DNA of 16,621 nt, from positions 1 through 16,621 of the forward strand of contig JALHUF010000130.1 of NCBI GenBank assembly GCA_022866195.1, written 5' to 3'. Shown in pieces: positions 1 through 6,851 of the stretch (position 1 is its first letter; each line of letters opens with the position of its first letter). Source of the stretch: Terriglobia bacterium (GTDB lineage Bacteria > Acidobacteriota > Terriglobia > UBA7540). Both the position numbers and the translations under genes were made by a program. The notes below the pieces were generated by a model that was not told the DNA's origin, made no database searches, and saw nothing but the letters and a program-made list of their open reading frames with translations.

Positions 1-1123
1 CGATGTGCATCAGTTCCTTCTCGTCCACGTGCATCTTACCAGCATCTTTGAAGATTCCCACCTTGGGCAGCATGCCCATCATCTGGTCCACGGGGCCGAG
101 CTTGCGCATCTGGCGAAGCTGATCGCGGAAGTCGCCCAAGGTGAACGTATCGGTCTGGATCTTGCGCTGGACTTCCAGGGCTTGCTGCTTGTCGATGGTC
201 TTCTCGGCCTTCTCGATGAGCGAAAGCATGTCCCCCATGCCCAGGATGCGGGAAACGATGCGGTCCGGATAGAAGATGTCCAGGGCGTCGTATTTCTCGC
301 CCACGCCGATGAACTTGATGGGCTGGCCGGTCACGTGATGGATGGAAAGCGCCGCCCCGCCGCGCGCGTCGCCATCCAGCTTGGTGAGAATCACGCCGGT
401 GGTTCCCAGCCGCTCGTGGAATTCCTGCGCGCTGCGCACAGCGTCCTGGCCCATCATGGCGTCGGCAACGAGCAGTACCTCGCTCGGCCGCAGGCGGGTG
501 CGCAGCTCGCTCACTTCCTGCATCATCTCCTCATCGATGTGCAGGCGGCCGGCGGTGTCCACAATGAGCACGTCGTGCCCGCGGTCCGCCGCATCCTTCC
601 GCGCCGCCAGGGCCAGCTCGATAGGCGAGGTGATTCCTTCGCCCGGGAAGCAGGGGATTTCAACGGCCTGGGCCACAATGGCCAACTGCTCGCGCGCCGC
701 GGGCCGGTAGACGTCGGTCGAGACCACCATGGGCCGCTTTCGCTTCTTCGCGAGCCAGAGCGCTAGCTTGCCCGCCGTGGTCGTCTTGCCGGAACCTTGC
801 AGTCCGACCAGCAAGAAGACGGTAGGATAATCCCGGGAAAAAGTCAGCAGCGCCGCCTCGCGCCCCAAGATTTCTACCAGCTCGTCGCGCACAATACGGA
901 CGACTTCCTGGACGGGGGTGAAGCTTTGGCGCACTTCCTCCCCCAGCGCCCGGACGCGCACCCGCGCCAGCAGCTCCTTGACGACGTTGACGTTGACGTC
1001 CGCTTCCAGAAGCGCCAGGCGCACATCCCCCAGCGTCTCGTCAACCAGGGCTTCATTGAGGACGCCCTGGCCGCGCAACGTCTTGAAAACCCGCTGGAAC
1101 TTTTCCTGTAACGCGTCAAACAT
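1..1123 (-). CDS. ffh: Signal recognition particle GTPase Ffh (SRP54), C-terminus cut by window edge
   Basis: Ffh binds signal peptides at the ribosome and, with 4.5S RNA and FtsY, targets membrane proteins to the translocon. The reading frame is open from an ATG at 1123 (minus) through the left edge, giving about 374 residues of a protein usually near 450. An N-domain (MFDALQEKFQRVFKTLRGQG) is followed by the NG GTPase: P-loop GLQGSGKTT with its Lys at residue 113, then VYRPAA, DTAGR at 189-193, and TKLDGDARGGAA starting at 247. The start of the M domain is present; the RNA-binding end of M is lost beyond the edge. No clear Shine-Dalgarno precedes the ATG, but the N-terminus matches the family exactly. 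The gene lies 81 bp downstream of ada on the same strand; cotranscription is possible but not shown. Identification is certain; only the 3' end is unknown. Confidence 0.96.
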   Translation of the reverse strand, partial: MFDALQEKFQRVFKTLRGQGVLNEALVDETLGDVRLALLEADVNVNVVKELLARVRVRALGEEVRQSFTPVQEVVRIVRDELVEILGREAALLTFSRDYPTVFLLVGLQGSGKTTTAGKLALWLAKKRKRPMVVSTDVYRPAAREQLAIVAQAVEIPCFPGEGITSPIELALAARKDAADRGHDVLIVDTAGRLHIDEEMMQEVSELRTRLRPSEVLLVADAMMGQDAVRSAQEFHERLGTTGVILTKLDGDARGGAALSIHHVTGQPIKFIGVGEKYDALDIFYPDRIVSRILGMGDMLSLIEKAEKTIDKQQALEVQRKIQTDTFTLGDFRDQLRQMRKLGPVDQMMGMLPKVGIFKDAGKMHVDEKELMHI

Positions 1124-1204
1124 GGCAACTCTGCCAGACTGGACACAGCGGCTTGCGGCCGCATCTAGCCGGGCCCATCCCGCTGAACGAAATTAGCCGA
1201 GTAG

Positions 1205-2341
1205 TTATTTTACACGCGTTTCCGGGAAAAAGGAACGATGCGCCGCAGCCGAGGCAGGGCGGAGACGTTTCCTGGTTTCCGTCGCGAGCAGCGCTTGTTT
1301 ACGTTCCAGGCCCCAGCGGTAGCCCCCGAGCGAGCCGTCTGAGCGCAGGACGCGGTGGCAGGGAATCACGAGTGAGACAGGGTTGGTGGCGCAGGCGCGC
1401 GCGACGGCGCGCACTGCCCGAGGCTGGCCGATGGCCCGTGCCACGTCCTTATAGGAGCGCGTACTCCCGTAAGGTATGCGGCGGAGTTCTTCCCAGACGC
1501 GTCGCTGGAAGGCCGTAGCCTCGACGTCCAAAGGAAGATTGAGGCGAGGCTGATTTCCCCGGAGATACTTCTGGATGGTCTTGGCCCACGGTGCAACCCC
1601 GGACGCCTCGCGATGGATTGTGGCATTCGGGTACTCGCGCCGCAGGGCCGCTGCAAGCTGGGCCGCCGCATCCCCCAGGCTGACCATGCAGATGCCACGC
1701 TCGGTAGCGGCCACCAGCAGGCGGCCCAGACGACCCTTGACGATGGTGTAGCCAATTTCCATACCGCGTCCTCCTCGCCGATAAGTTGCCGGCGTCATTC
1801 CGAGCTGTGCGGCGGCCTGCTCGTAGAGCCGGCTGCTCGAGCCGTATCCCGCTTCATAGAGGGCGCGGGTAACGTTGTGGCCCTCGCGCAGCCGCCCTTT
1901 CAGCTTGTCCAGGCGCCGTGCATCGGCGTACTGGCGTGGTGTGATGCCCATCAGGCGCTTGAAGGTTCGTTGCAGGTGACCGGGGCTCACACCCATGTGC
2001 AAGCCGAGGGTCTGGAGGGTGTAGGGCTCTTCCAGGTCTGTTTCGATCGTGCGGCAGACCCGGCGGACTAGCTCCAGGCTCGGGTTACGGGCAGGAGCTT
2101 CGCGTGGCTGGCAGCGGCGGCAGGGTCGGAACCCAGCCTGCTCAGCAGCCTCGGGCAAGGCAAAGAAAATCACCTGCTTGCGCGCGGGCCGGCGCGCCGG
2201 GCACGACGGGCGGCAGTAGATGCCGGTCGAGCGGACCGCGAAGACGAAACTCCCATCCCAGCGCGCGTTCCTGGCCCGCGCGGCCCACCAATACTTGCTT
2301 TCCCTGCGTCGTTTGTCAGCCCGCGGCTGCTCTCGGATCAA
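1205..2341 (-). CDS. ada: Bifunctional Ada: methylphosphotriester/O6-methylguanine-DNA methyltransferase and AraC-type regulator
   Basis: Ada removes methyl groups from DNA by irreversible transfer to its own cysteines and, once methylated, activates alkylation-repair genes. All three parts are visible. The N-terminal Ada zinc domain has GIYCRPSC and FRPCRRC (Cys43, 47, 74, 77; the first is the expected phosphotriester acceptor). An AraC-type helix-turn-helix region spans about 88-188 (HMGVSPGHLQRTFKRLMG). The C-terminal Ogt domain carries the acceptor motif IPCHR (Cys328) followed by LGGYRWGLERKQALL. I chose the TTG at 2341 because GAGGAG lies 9 nt upstream and the N-terminus then matches E. 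coli Ada in length (378 residues against about 354). A longer form from a TTG at 2377 is possible but lacks a ribosome site. The extra length is a basic, low-complexity C-terminal tail after residue 355. No alkB or alkA is adjacent. Confidence 0.93.
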   Translation of the reverse strand: MIREQPRADKRRRESKYWWAARARNARWDGSFVFAVRSTGIYCRPSCPARRPARKQVIFFALPEAAEQAGFRPCRRCQPREAPARNPSLELVRRVCRTIETDLEEPYTLQTLGLHMGVSPGHLQRTFKRLMGITPRQYADARRLDKLKGRLREGHNVTRALYEAGYGSSSRLYEQAAAQLGMTPATYRRGGRGMEIGYTIVKGRLGRLLVAATERGICMVSLGDAAAQLAAALRREYPNATIHREASGVAPWAKTIQKYLRGNQPRLNLPLDVEATAFQRRVWEELRRIPYGSTRSYKDVARAIGQPRAVRAVARACATNPVSLVIPCHRVLRSDGSLGGYRWGLERKQALLATETRKRLRPASAAAHRSFFPETRVK

Positions 2342-2540
2342 AGGCCAAATCTCCTCCGCACAGGCTAAGCCACGCAAAGGAGCGATTCTATCCGAATCTG
2401 GCGCTCAAAATCTCTCCCACGCCTGGGGCAGCGCCTTGCGGGATGCGCGGCCGGGGGGCGCCGGCCGGGCGTCCCGGCACATAAGAAAAGCTTGCTGTCG
2501 AGACCCAAAGGGCCGCCGGCCACGCTGTAGAAGGGCCCAC

Positions 2541-3404
2541 TCAAGGAATGTAACGGAAGCCGTACAACCACCGGTTGCCGGCATAGAAGGTCACGCGTCG
2601 CCGGACTTCGGCCCTCTGCTCGAGATTCTGGTCCCCCTCGGTATACGGGCAGATTACCATCACGATTTCACCGACAGCCAGCTTCATGCTTAGACAGACC
2701 GCCAAGCCCCCTTTGGAGATATTATCGGTCTTGGCGAATTCCTGTTCGCCCTCGTGGGTGCGGACCACAACTGGGAGCTTCAGGGGCAACCGCTTATGTG
2801 CGCGCCTCTCGATTCCTCCGCGCGGTTCCTGTGCTTGGGGTGAGGAAACCGCCGGCTCGGCGGCCGGTGGAGAAACCGCGGGGTCTGCGGGCGGCGGAGC
2901 TTGGGGACGGCGCTCCACGTCAGCGTAAGCCCAGGAGGAGAGCTGGCCGCAGTGGTCACAAAGACGTGGGAGACCGCCGGTCGTATCGAGGATGTCCAAC
3001 TCCATCAGCGTGAGCACGGAGAGCATCTGCTTGCCGCAGCCCTGACACCGTAGGAGAGCGCCAGCTTCCGACTTCTCGGCGGCGAGGGGCGGGGGGAAAT
3101 CGATGCCCCAGATGTTTCTTCCCGGTTCCAGGCACTCCACCCCCCACTCGGCGACTTCCTCTCTGTCCAGGCGGGTAGGCCCCAACACGTGGAAATCGGC
3201 CTCGGAGAGATTCTCCAGATTGATAATCCGGAGAGTATCACCCGAGGCTACCCGATGTTGTAGAGCAATGCGGGCTCCGGCGCGGTTCACCTCAACGGTA
3301 CAAGTTTCCTCTGTAAAACTCCTGCTCTCTGTGCCAAACGAAATGACCCGGATGGGGATGGCCAACAGGAGTCGTTCGGTGCCTCTTCGCTCCGCCTCAC
3401 CCAT
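2541..3404 (-). CDS. Protein with two PilZ domains around a Cys4 centre
   Basis: PilZ domains are c-di-GMP receptors that control motility, exopolysaccharide or gene expression through a partner. This 287-residue soluble protein has an N-terminal PilZ-like domain (about 1-105) with RxxxR (R7-R11) but a degenerate second motif (EVNRAG instead of [DN]xSxxG). A middle segment has CQGC (120-123) and CDHC (149-152), spaced like a small zinc-binding fold. A Pro/Ala-rich linker (about 166-196) follows, then a canonical C-terminal PilZ domain with RRAHKR (R201/R205) and NISKGG (N228, S230, G233). Only the C-terminal domain therefore looks able to bind c-di-GMP. There is no signal peptide or membrane segment. 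It is transcribed divergently from the yceD-fab cluster and upstream of ada on the same strand, with a 199-bp gap. Its target is unknown. Confidence 0.85.
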   Translation of the reverse strand: MGEAERRGTERLLLAIPIRVISFGTESRSFTEETCTVEVNRAGARIALQHRVASGDTLRIINLENLSEADFHVLGPTRLDREEVAEWGVECLEPGRNIWGIDFPPPLAAEKSEAGALLRCQGCGKQMLSVLTLMELDILDTTGGLPRLCDHCGQLSSWAYADVERRPQAPPPADPAVSPPAAEPAVSSPQAQEPRGGIERRAHKRLPLKLPVVVRTHEGEQEFAKTDNISKGGLAVCLSMKLAVGEIVMVICPYTEGDQNLEQRAEVRRRVTFYAGNRWLYGFRYIP

Positions 3405-3549
3405 ACCGCAACAGGTATCTGCACCTGGGGCCAGTGGCGTGAACCTGAGGGGACGGGGAGCTAGCGGAGGGGAGCTTGGCCCCGGCGGGCGCGGAGCTTG
3501 CCCGGGTGGCGAGTATGGCAGGTGCGGTAAGGGACGGCCTGCAACTAGC

Positions 3550-3569
3550 GACCGACCGGTTGGTCGGTC
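3550..3569. promoter_or_regulatory. 20-bp palindrome resembling a TetR-family operator
   Basis: Two perfect 8-bp arms, GACCGACC (3550-3557) and GGTCGGTC (3562-3569), flank a GGTT centre. The form (repeated GACC/GGTC half sites) is like operators of many TetR-family repressors. It lies 30 bp upstream of the -35 box of the yceD promoter, in the spacer shared with the divergent PilZ gene, so it could control either or both. No regulator gene is adjacent. It could instead form a hairpin in an RNA. The pattern is directly visible; the function is inferred. Confidence 0.5.
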
Positions 3570-3599
3570 ACTCGCAAGTGCTCGTTCTTTGCGCCTGTC

Positions 3600-3627
3600 T
3601 TGACAATCCGTCGGCGGGGGCTATAAT
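3600..3627 (+). promoter_or_regulatory. Near-consensus sigma70-type promoter for the yceD-rpmF-plsX-fab run
   Basis: TTGACA (3600-3605) and TATAAT (3622-3627) both match the consensus fully, separated by 16 bp. The expected transcription start is around 3634. This leaves either almost no leader to the GTG at 3637 or about 20 nt to the GTG at 3655. It is the strongest promoter seen in the window, as expected for a unit carrying a ribosomal protein and essential lipid genes. Confidence 0.8.
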
Positions 3628-3654
3628 GAAAGATTCGTGTTCATCGCGGCTGCC

Positions 3655-4164
3655 GTGCTGCTTACGCTCCAAGAGCTGGAGCTTCACCAGATCGTGGTCT
3701 CGAAGACCTATGCTCCGGGGGCCTTGGATTGCCGAGGAGCGGAGTTCCATCAGGCGGGGCCGCTGCAAGTGGACATGGTGGCGGAATTAGTTGGTTCAGA
3801 GATTCGGATTCGCGGCCATCTCGGAACGCGGCTGAAGGCCTCCTGCGCCCGGTGCCTGGGGCCAGTCGAACTCCCCGTGGAGCGCGATTTCGATCTGTTC
3901 TACCGCCCCTTGAGAACCATCGCCCGCGAGGAAGAGGTCGAGGTTCCCGAGGACGAACTTGAGGTCGGTTTTTACTCGGGCGACGGAATCGCCTTGGCCG
4001 ACGTGGTAAGCGAACAGGTTATTCTCTCCGTCCCCATGAAGGTGATTTGCCAGCCTGATTGCTTGGGGCTCTGCCCCACTTGCGGCGCGGATCGAAACCG
4101 GGAGGCGTGTCGGTGTCCGGCATCTCGCGAAGATTCGCCTTTTGCCACCCTCAAGGGCGGATAG
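3655..4164 (+). CDS. yceD: YceD/DUF177 family protein (large-subunit rRNA accumulation protein)
   Basis: This family is found immediately upstream of rpmF in most bacteria and is linked to 23S rRNA accumulation; the molecular mechanism is not settled. From the GTG at 3655 it has 169 residues, beginning MLLTLQEL, the usual start pattern of the family. CARC (64-67) is followed by an acidic middle (REEEVEVPEDELEVGFY) and the typical C-terminal cysteine cluster CQPDCLGLCPTCG (132-144). An in-frame GTG at 3637 would add six residues (MFIAAA) but would begin only about 3 nt after the predicted transcription start. Neither start has a Shine-Dalgarno, so the choice rests on family alignment and is uncertain. 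The gene is first in the run and is followed by rpmF after 143 bp. That spacer shows only a weak 6-bp inverted repeat (GACAAT/ATTGTC). Confidence 0.88.
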   Translation: MLLTLQELELHQIVVSKTYAPGALDCRGAEFHQAGPLQVDMVAELVGSEIRIRGHLGTRLKASCARCLGPVELPVERDFDLFYRPLRTIAREEEVEVPEDELEVGFYSGDGIALADVVSEQVILSVPMKVICQPDCLGLCPTCGADRNREACRCPASREDSPFATLKGG

Positions 4165-4307
4165 GGCGAGTGCCGGTGCATGGAAAAGACGACAATTTGG
4201 CTGCCTCGATTGTCTTGATCTATTGCGGCACTGGGATTGAATTCCTGGAGACACGGGGAGGTTTCCTGGGCCTGTAAGCAAGCCATTCGCTTGGAAAGAA
4301 AAGACTT

Positions 4308-4493
4308 ATGCCAAATCCCAAAAGGCGACATTCTAAGGCGCGGCGGAACCGCCGACGGGCGCACGACCATCTGGTCCAGGCATCGCTGGCCGAGTGCCCA
4401 CACTGCCACGAGCCAAAGCTGCCCCATCAGGCTTGCCCGCACTGCGGTTACTACCGCGGACGCGAAGTGATTCTGGTGGAAGAATCAGCCTAG
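4308..4493 (+). CDS. rpmF: 50S ribosomal protein bL32
   Basis: This small basic protein of the large ribosomal subunit has 61 residues, the usual length. It opens with the diagnostic MPNPKRRHSKARRNRRRAHD and carries the zinc-binding pairs CPHC at 30-33 and 43-46, so it is the zinc-containing (C+) form. A purine-rich GGAAAGAAAAG lies just before the ATG as a modest ribosome site. The order yceD-rpmF-plsX-fab is a widely conserved link between ribosome and membrane synthesis. The 98-bp gap to plsX has no clear terminator, so readthrough is likely. Confidence 0.97.
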   Translation: MPNPKRRHSKARRNRRRAHDHLVQASLAECPHCHEPKLPHQACPHCGYYRGREVILVEESA

Positions 4494-4591
4494 GAAGACA
4501 CAAGTGTGAGGTGCCAGGAGCTGACGAGCCTGGGACCCGTGGACTGGCGGAGTGAACCCTCTTCACTTGGCTGGTCTTCGTAGCCGGACAC

Positions 4592-5620
4592 ATGGAACCT
4601 GCCTCGATCATGCGACGAATCGCCGTTGACGCCATGGGAACGGACGCGGCGCCAGGGCCGGAAGTGGAAGGCGCCATCCTGGCCGTGCGTGAGCGGCTGG
4701 CCGAAGTTGTGCTAGTTGGCCCGCAGGATGTTCTGGGGCGCGAATTGGGGCGCCGGGAGGCGCGGGGGCTGGACATCGAGGTAGTGCATGCCAGCGAGGC
4801 CGTCACCATGTCAGAGGCAGCCGCCAAGGCCTTTCGCCGGAAGCGTGACTCCTCCCTCCGGGTAGCGGCCCGGCTGGTACGGGAAGGCAAGGCGGACGGG
4901 TTCATCAGCGCAGGTAACACGGGCGCCGTCATGGCCACTGCGAAGATAACGCTGGGGGCGTTGGAGGGCGTCGAACGGCCGGCTTTGGCAGCGGTCTTCC
5001 CGACCTCGAAAGGTACGGCCTCGGTTCTGCTCGATGTGGGGGCCAACGCCGATTGCAGTCCGGCGAACCTGGAGCAATTTGCCGTAATGGGCGAGATTTA
5101 TTACCGGGCGATTTTCGGAGTGAAGCGGCCGCGCGTGGGCCTGCTGTCCATCGGCCAGGAAGCGCACAAAGGAAATGACTTGGCTCGGCAGACGCATCTG
5201 CGGCTCAAGAAACTGCCGTTGAACTTCATCGGGAATGTCGAGGGCCGAGACCTCTACAACGGCCGCGTGGACGTGACCGTCGCCGACGGCTTCACCGGCA
5301 ACGTCGTGTTGAAAGCTAGCGAGGGAGTTGCGGAGGTGCTTTCGGGCATACTACGAGATGCGCTCTCCAGTACCCTGAGCGCCAAGGTGGGCTACGTCCT
5401 GGCGCGGAAGGCCCTGCGGGACTTCAAGAAGCGGGCCGATTATTCCGAGTACGGCGGAGCGCCCCTGCTGGGGGTGCGCGGGGTTTGCATCATCTGTCAC
5501 GGCAGGTCGAACGCCAACGCCATCAAGAACGCCATTCGCGTGGCGGCGGAATTCGCCGCCGGGTGTGTGAACGAGAAGATTCAGCGTGAGCTGGCCGGAG
5601 CCTCCTGGGGAAGAACCTAG
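4592..5620 (+). CDS. plsX: Phosphate acyltransferase PlsX
   Basis: PlsX converts acyl-ACP and phosphate to acyl-phosphate, which PlsY then uses to acylate glycerol-3-phosphate; it acts at the inner face of the membrane. The 342-residue protein shows the family signatures: [19 protein letters not shown] near the N-terminus, [32 protein letters not shown], and [16 protein letters not shown] followed by [18 protein letters not shown]. PlsX commonly has MGGD where this has MGTD; this is a minor variant. The ATG at 4592 gives [16 protein letters not shown]. The second ATG at 4610 ([10 protein letters not shown]) fits the family equally well and neither has a strong ribosome site. It lies upstream of fabH, its usual partner, across a spacer filled by a 7-bp repeat. 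Confidence 0.96.
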   Translation: MEPASIMRRIAVDAMGTDAAPGPEVEGAILAVRERLAEVVLVGPQDVLGRELGRREARGLDIEVVHASEAVTMSEAAAKAFRRKRDSSLRVAARLVREGKADGFISAGNTGAVMATAKITLGALEGVERPALAAVFPTSKGTASVLLDVGANADCSPANLEQFAVMGEIYYRAIFGVKRPRVGLLSIGQEAHKGNDLARQTHLRLKKLPLNFIGNVEGRDLYNGRVDVTVADGFTGNVVLKASEGVAEVLSGILRDALSSTLSAKVGYVLARKALRDFKKRADYSEYGGAPLLGVRGVCIICHGRSNANAIKNAIRVAAEFAAGCVNEKIQRELAGASWGRT

Positions 5621-5635
5621 GGGCAGCCTTCAGAG

Positions 5636-5726
5636 CGGAAGACGAAACGCGAAAATCGAAGTTCGAAAATCGCCCGTTCGAATGGCGGGTTACGAGTTTC
5701 GAATTTCGAGTTTCTAGTTTGGAACT
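5636..5726. repeat. Period-7 degenerate tandem repeat with inverted arms (plsX-fabH spacer)
   Basis: From 5636 the spacer reads in 7-mers: first CGAAnnn-like units (for example CGAAAAT at 5650 and 5664, CGAAGTT at 5657), then TCGAnTT-like units (TCGAATT at 5699, TCGAGTT at 5706) in the same 7-bp phase. The two halves are near reverse complements: 5651-5672 and 5693-5714 match at 19 of 22 positions around a 20-nt centre, which itself holds CCCG/CGGG. A long imperfect hairpin is possible. The array begins 15 bp after the plsX stop and ends just before the fabH ribosome site. Confidence 0.8.
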
Positions 5727-5742
5727 CCGGACGGGAGTGAAC

Positions 5743-6723
5743 ATGGCTTTGGCAGGGATTCTGGGCACTGGGGCGGCGGTGCCCGAAAAGGTGCTTACCA
5801 ATCAGGACTTAGAGAAACTGGTGGATACGTCCGACGAGTGGATCACGACGCGGACGGGTATCAAGGAGCGTCGGCTGGCCGCGCCGCACGAGACCACGTC
5901 CATGCTTTCCGTCCAGGCGGCTCGAAAAGCGCTGGACATGGCCGGAATCAAGCCAAAAGACTTGGACCTCATCATCTGCTCCACCATTTCGCCGGATATG
6001 CCCCTGCCGGCCACGGCCGCCTTTATCCAGCGCGACCTGGGAGCACCTCCTTGCTGCGCGTTTGATCTAGCGGCGGCATGCTCGGGGTTCCTGTTTGGGG
6101 TCACGGTGGCTGACCAGTTCATCACCACCGGGAAGGTCAAGTATGCCTTGGTGATCGGCGCGGAATTGCTCTCCCGCTATGTGGACTACCAAGACCGCGC
6201 CACCTGCGTGCTCTTCGGGGACGGAGTAGCGGCAGGCGTGCTGGGCCCGGCGTCGCCACCCTCGGGAATTTTGGGGGAAGAGATGCACACGGAAGGCGCC
6301 TACTCTGACCATCTCTATATTCCCGCGGGTGGAACTGTGAAGCCTACGAGCCGCGAGACCGTTGAGGCCCGGGAGCATTACATTAAAATGCGCGGCAACG
6401 AGCTGTTCAAGGTGGCAGTGCGCAGCATGGAAGAGGTGTCGCGGCGGGTTCTTAAGAAAGCCGGAGTCAGCGCCGAGGAATTGGACCTTTTTATTCCTCA
6501 CCAAGCTAACCAGCGCATCACCGATGCGGTCCAGGAACGCCTCGGCGTAAGTCCCGACAAGGTCTATTCCAACATCAGCCGCATCGGAAACACTTCCTCG
6601 GCTTCCATCCCGATCTGCCTGGACGAATGCGTGCGAAGTGGGCGCGTCAAAAAGGGCGACCTCATTCTGATGTCTGCCTTTGGCGCTGGGGTAACCTGGG
6701 GTGCAGTGCTGATGCGCTGGTGA
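5743..6723 (+). CDS. fabH: Beta-ketoacyl-ACP synthase III FabH
   Basis: FabH starts fatty acid synthesis by condensing a short acyl-CoA with malonyl-ACP. The protein has 326 residues. The triad is complete: Cys113 in AAACSGFLFG, His253 in FIPHQANQRI and Asn283 in RIGNTSS. SDEWITTRTGIKERR near the N-terminus and the Gly-rich end (SAFGAGVTWGAVLMRW) are typical. I chose the ATG at 5743 because GGGAG sits 5 nt upstream and the product begins MALAGILGTGAAVPE. An in-frame TTG at 5719 would start inside the repeat array and adds eight residues with no homologous counterpart. It is followed by fabD after a 128-bp repeat-bearing spacer. Starter chain preference (straight or branched) cannot be told from sequence alone. 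Confidence 0.96.
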   Translation: MALAGILGTGAAVPEKVLTNQDLEKLVDTSDEWITTRTGIKERRLAAPHETTSMLSVQAARKALDMAGIKPKDLDLIICSTISPDMPLPATAAFIQRDLGAPPCCAFDLAAACSGFLFGVTVADQFITTGKVKYALVIGAELLSRYVDYQDRATCVLFGDGVAAGVLGPASPPSGILGEEMHTEGAYSDHLYIPAGGTVKPTSRETVEAREHYIKMRGNELFKVAVRSMEEVSRRVLKKAGVSAEELDLFIPHQANQRITDAVQERLGVSPDKVYSNISRIGNTSSASIPICLDECVRSGRVKKGDLILMSAFGAGVTWGAVLMRW

Positions 6724-6724
6724 A

Positions 6725-6830
6725 GTAATTGTGTGATTGAGTGATTGAGCCATTGAATCATTGACCTACGGAGGGGGCAAGCTGGAAGTTAGGATCAGTT
6801 AATGGCCCGATGACTCAATCACTCAATGAC
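6725..6830. repeat. Period-8 degenerate tandem repeat with inverted arm (fabH-fabD spacer)
   Basis: Five consecutive 8-mers from 6725 to 6764 all carry ATTG at positions 4-7 (for example GTGATTGA at 6733 and again at 6741). A second arm at 6807-6830 reads in 8-mers on the opposite strand (TCAATCAC at 6815, TCAATGAC at 6823). Arms 6733-6755 and 6808-6830 match as inverted copies at 20 of 23 positions across a 52-nt loop. The array starts one base after the fabH stop codon. The same unit recurs after serA at 16367-16406. Confidence 0.8.
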
Positions 6831-6851
6831 CCAACTCTTACAGGGGTCTGC

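Noticed and set aside
5..766. 253-codon plus-strand open frame at the left edge
   Set aside because: It is the reverse of the ffh GTPase domain, whose motifs are unmistakable on the minus strand.
2455..2475. 8-bp GC-rich hairpin (GGGGCGCC/GGCGTCCC) between the PilZ gene and ada, considered as a terminator
   Set aside because: No T-run follows on either strand; such hairpins are expected by chance in GC-rich spacers.
3457..3498. Three copies of GGAGCT in the PilZ-yceD spacer
   Set aside because: Spacing is uneven (14 and 22 bp) and the sequence is simple and G-rich; it could be chance.
5671..5690. tRNA T-arm look-alike (TTCGAAT between C-rich and G-rich runs)
   Set aside because: The stem does not pair correctly around a 7-base loop, no acceptor or anticodon arms are present, and the sequence is explained by the 7-bp repeat.
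6810..6851. ATG at 6810 as the start of fabD
   Set aside because: It lies in the inverted repeat arm and adds non-homologous residues; the TTG at 6852 has an AGGGG site and gives the family N-terminus.
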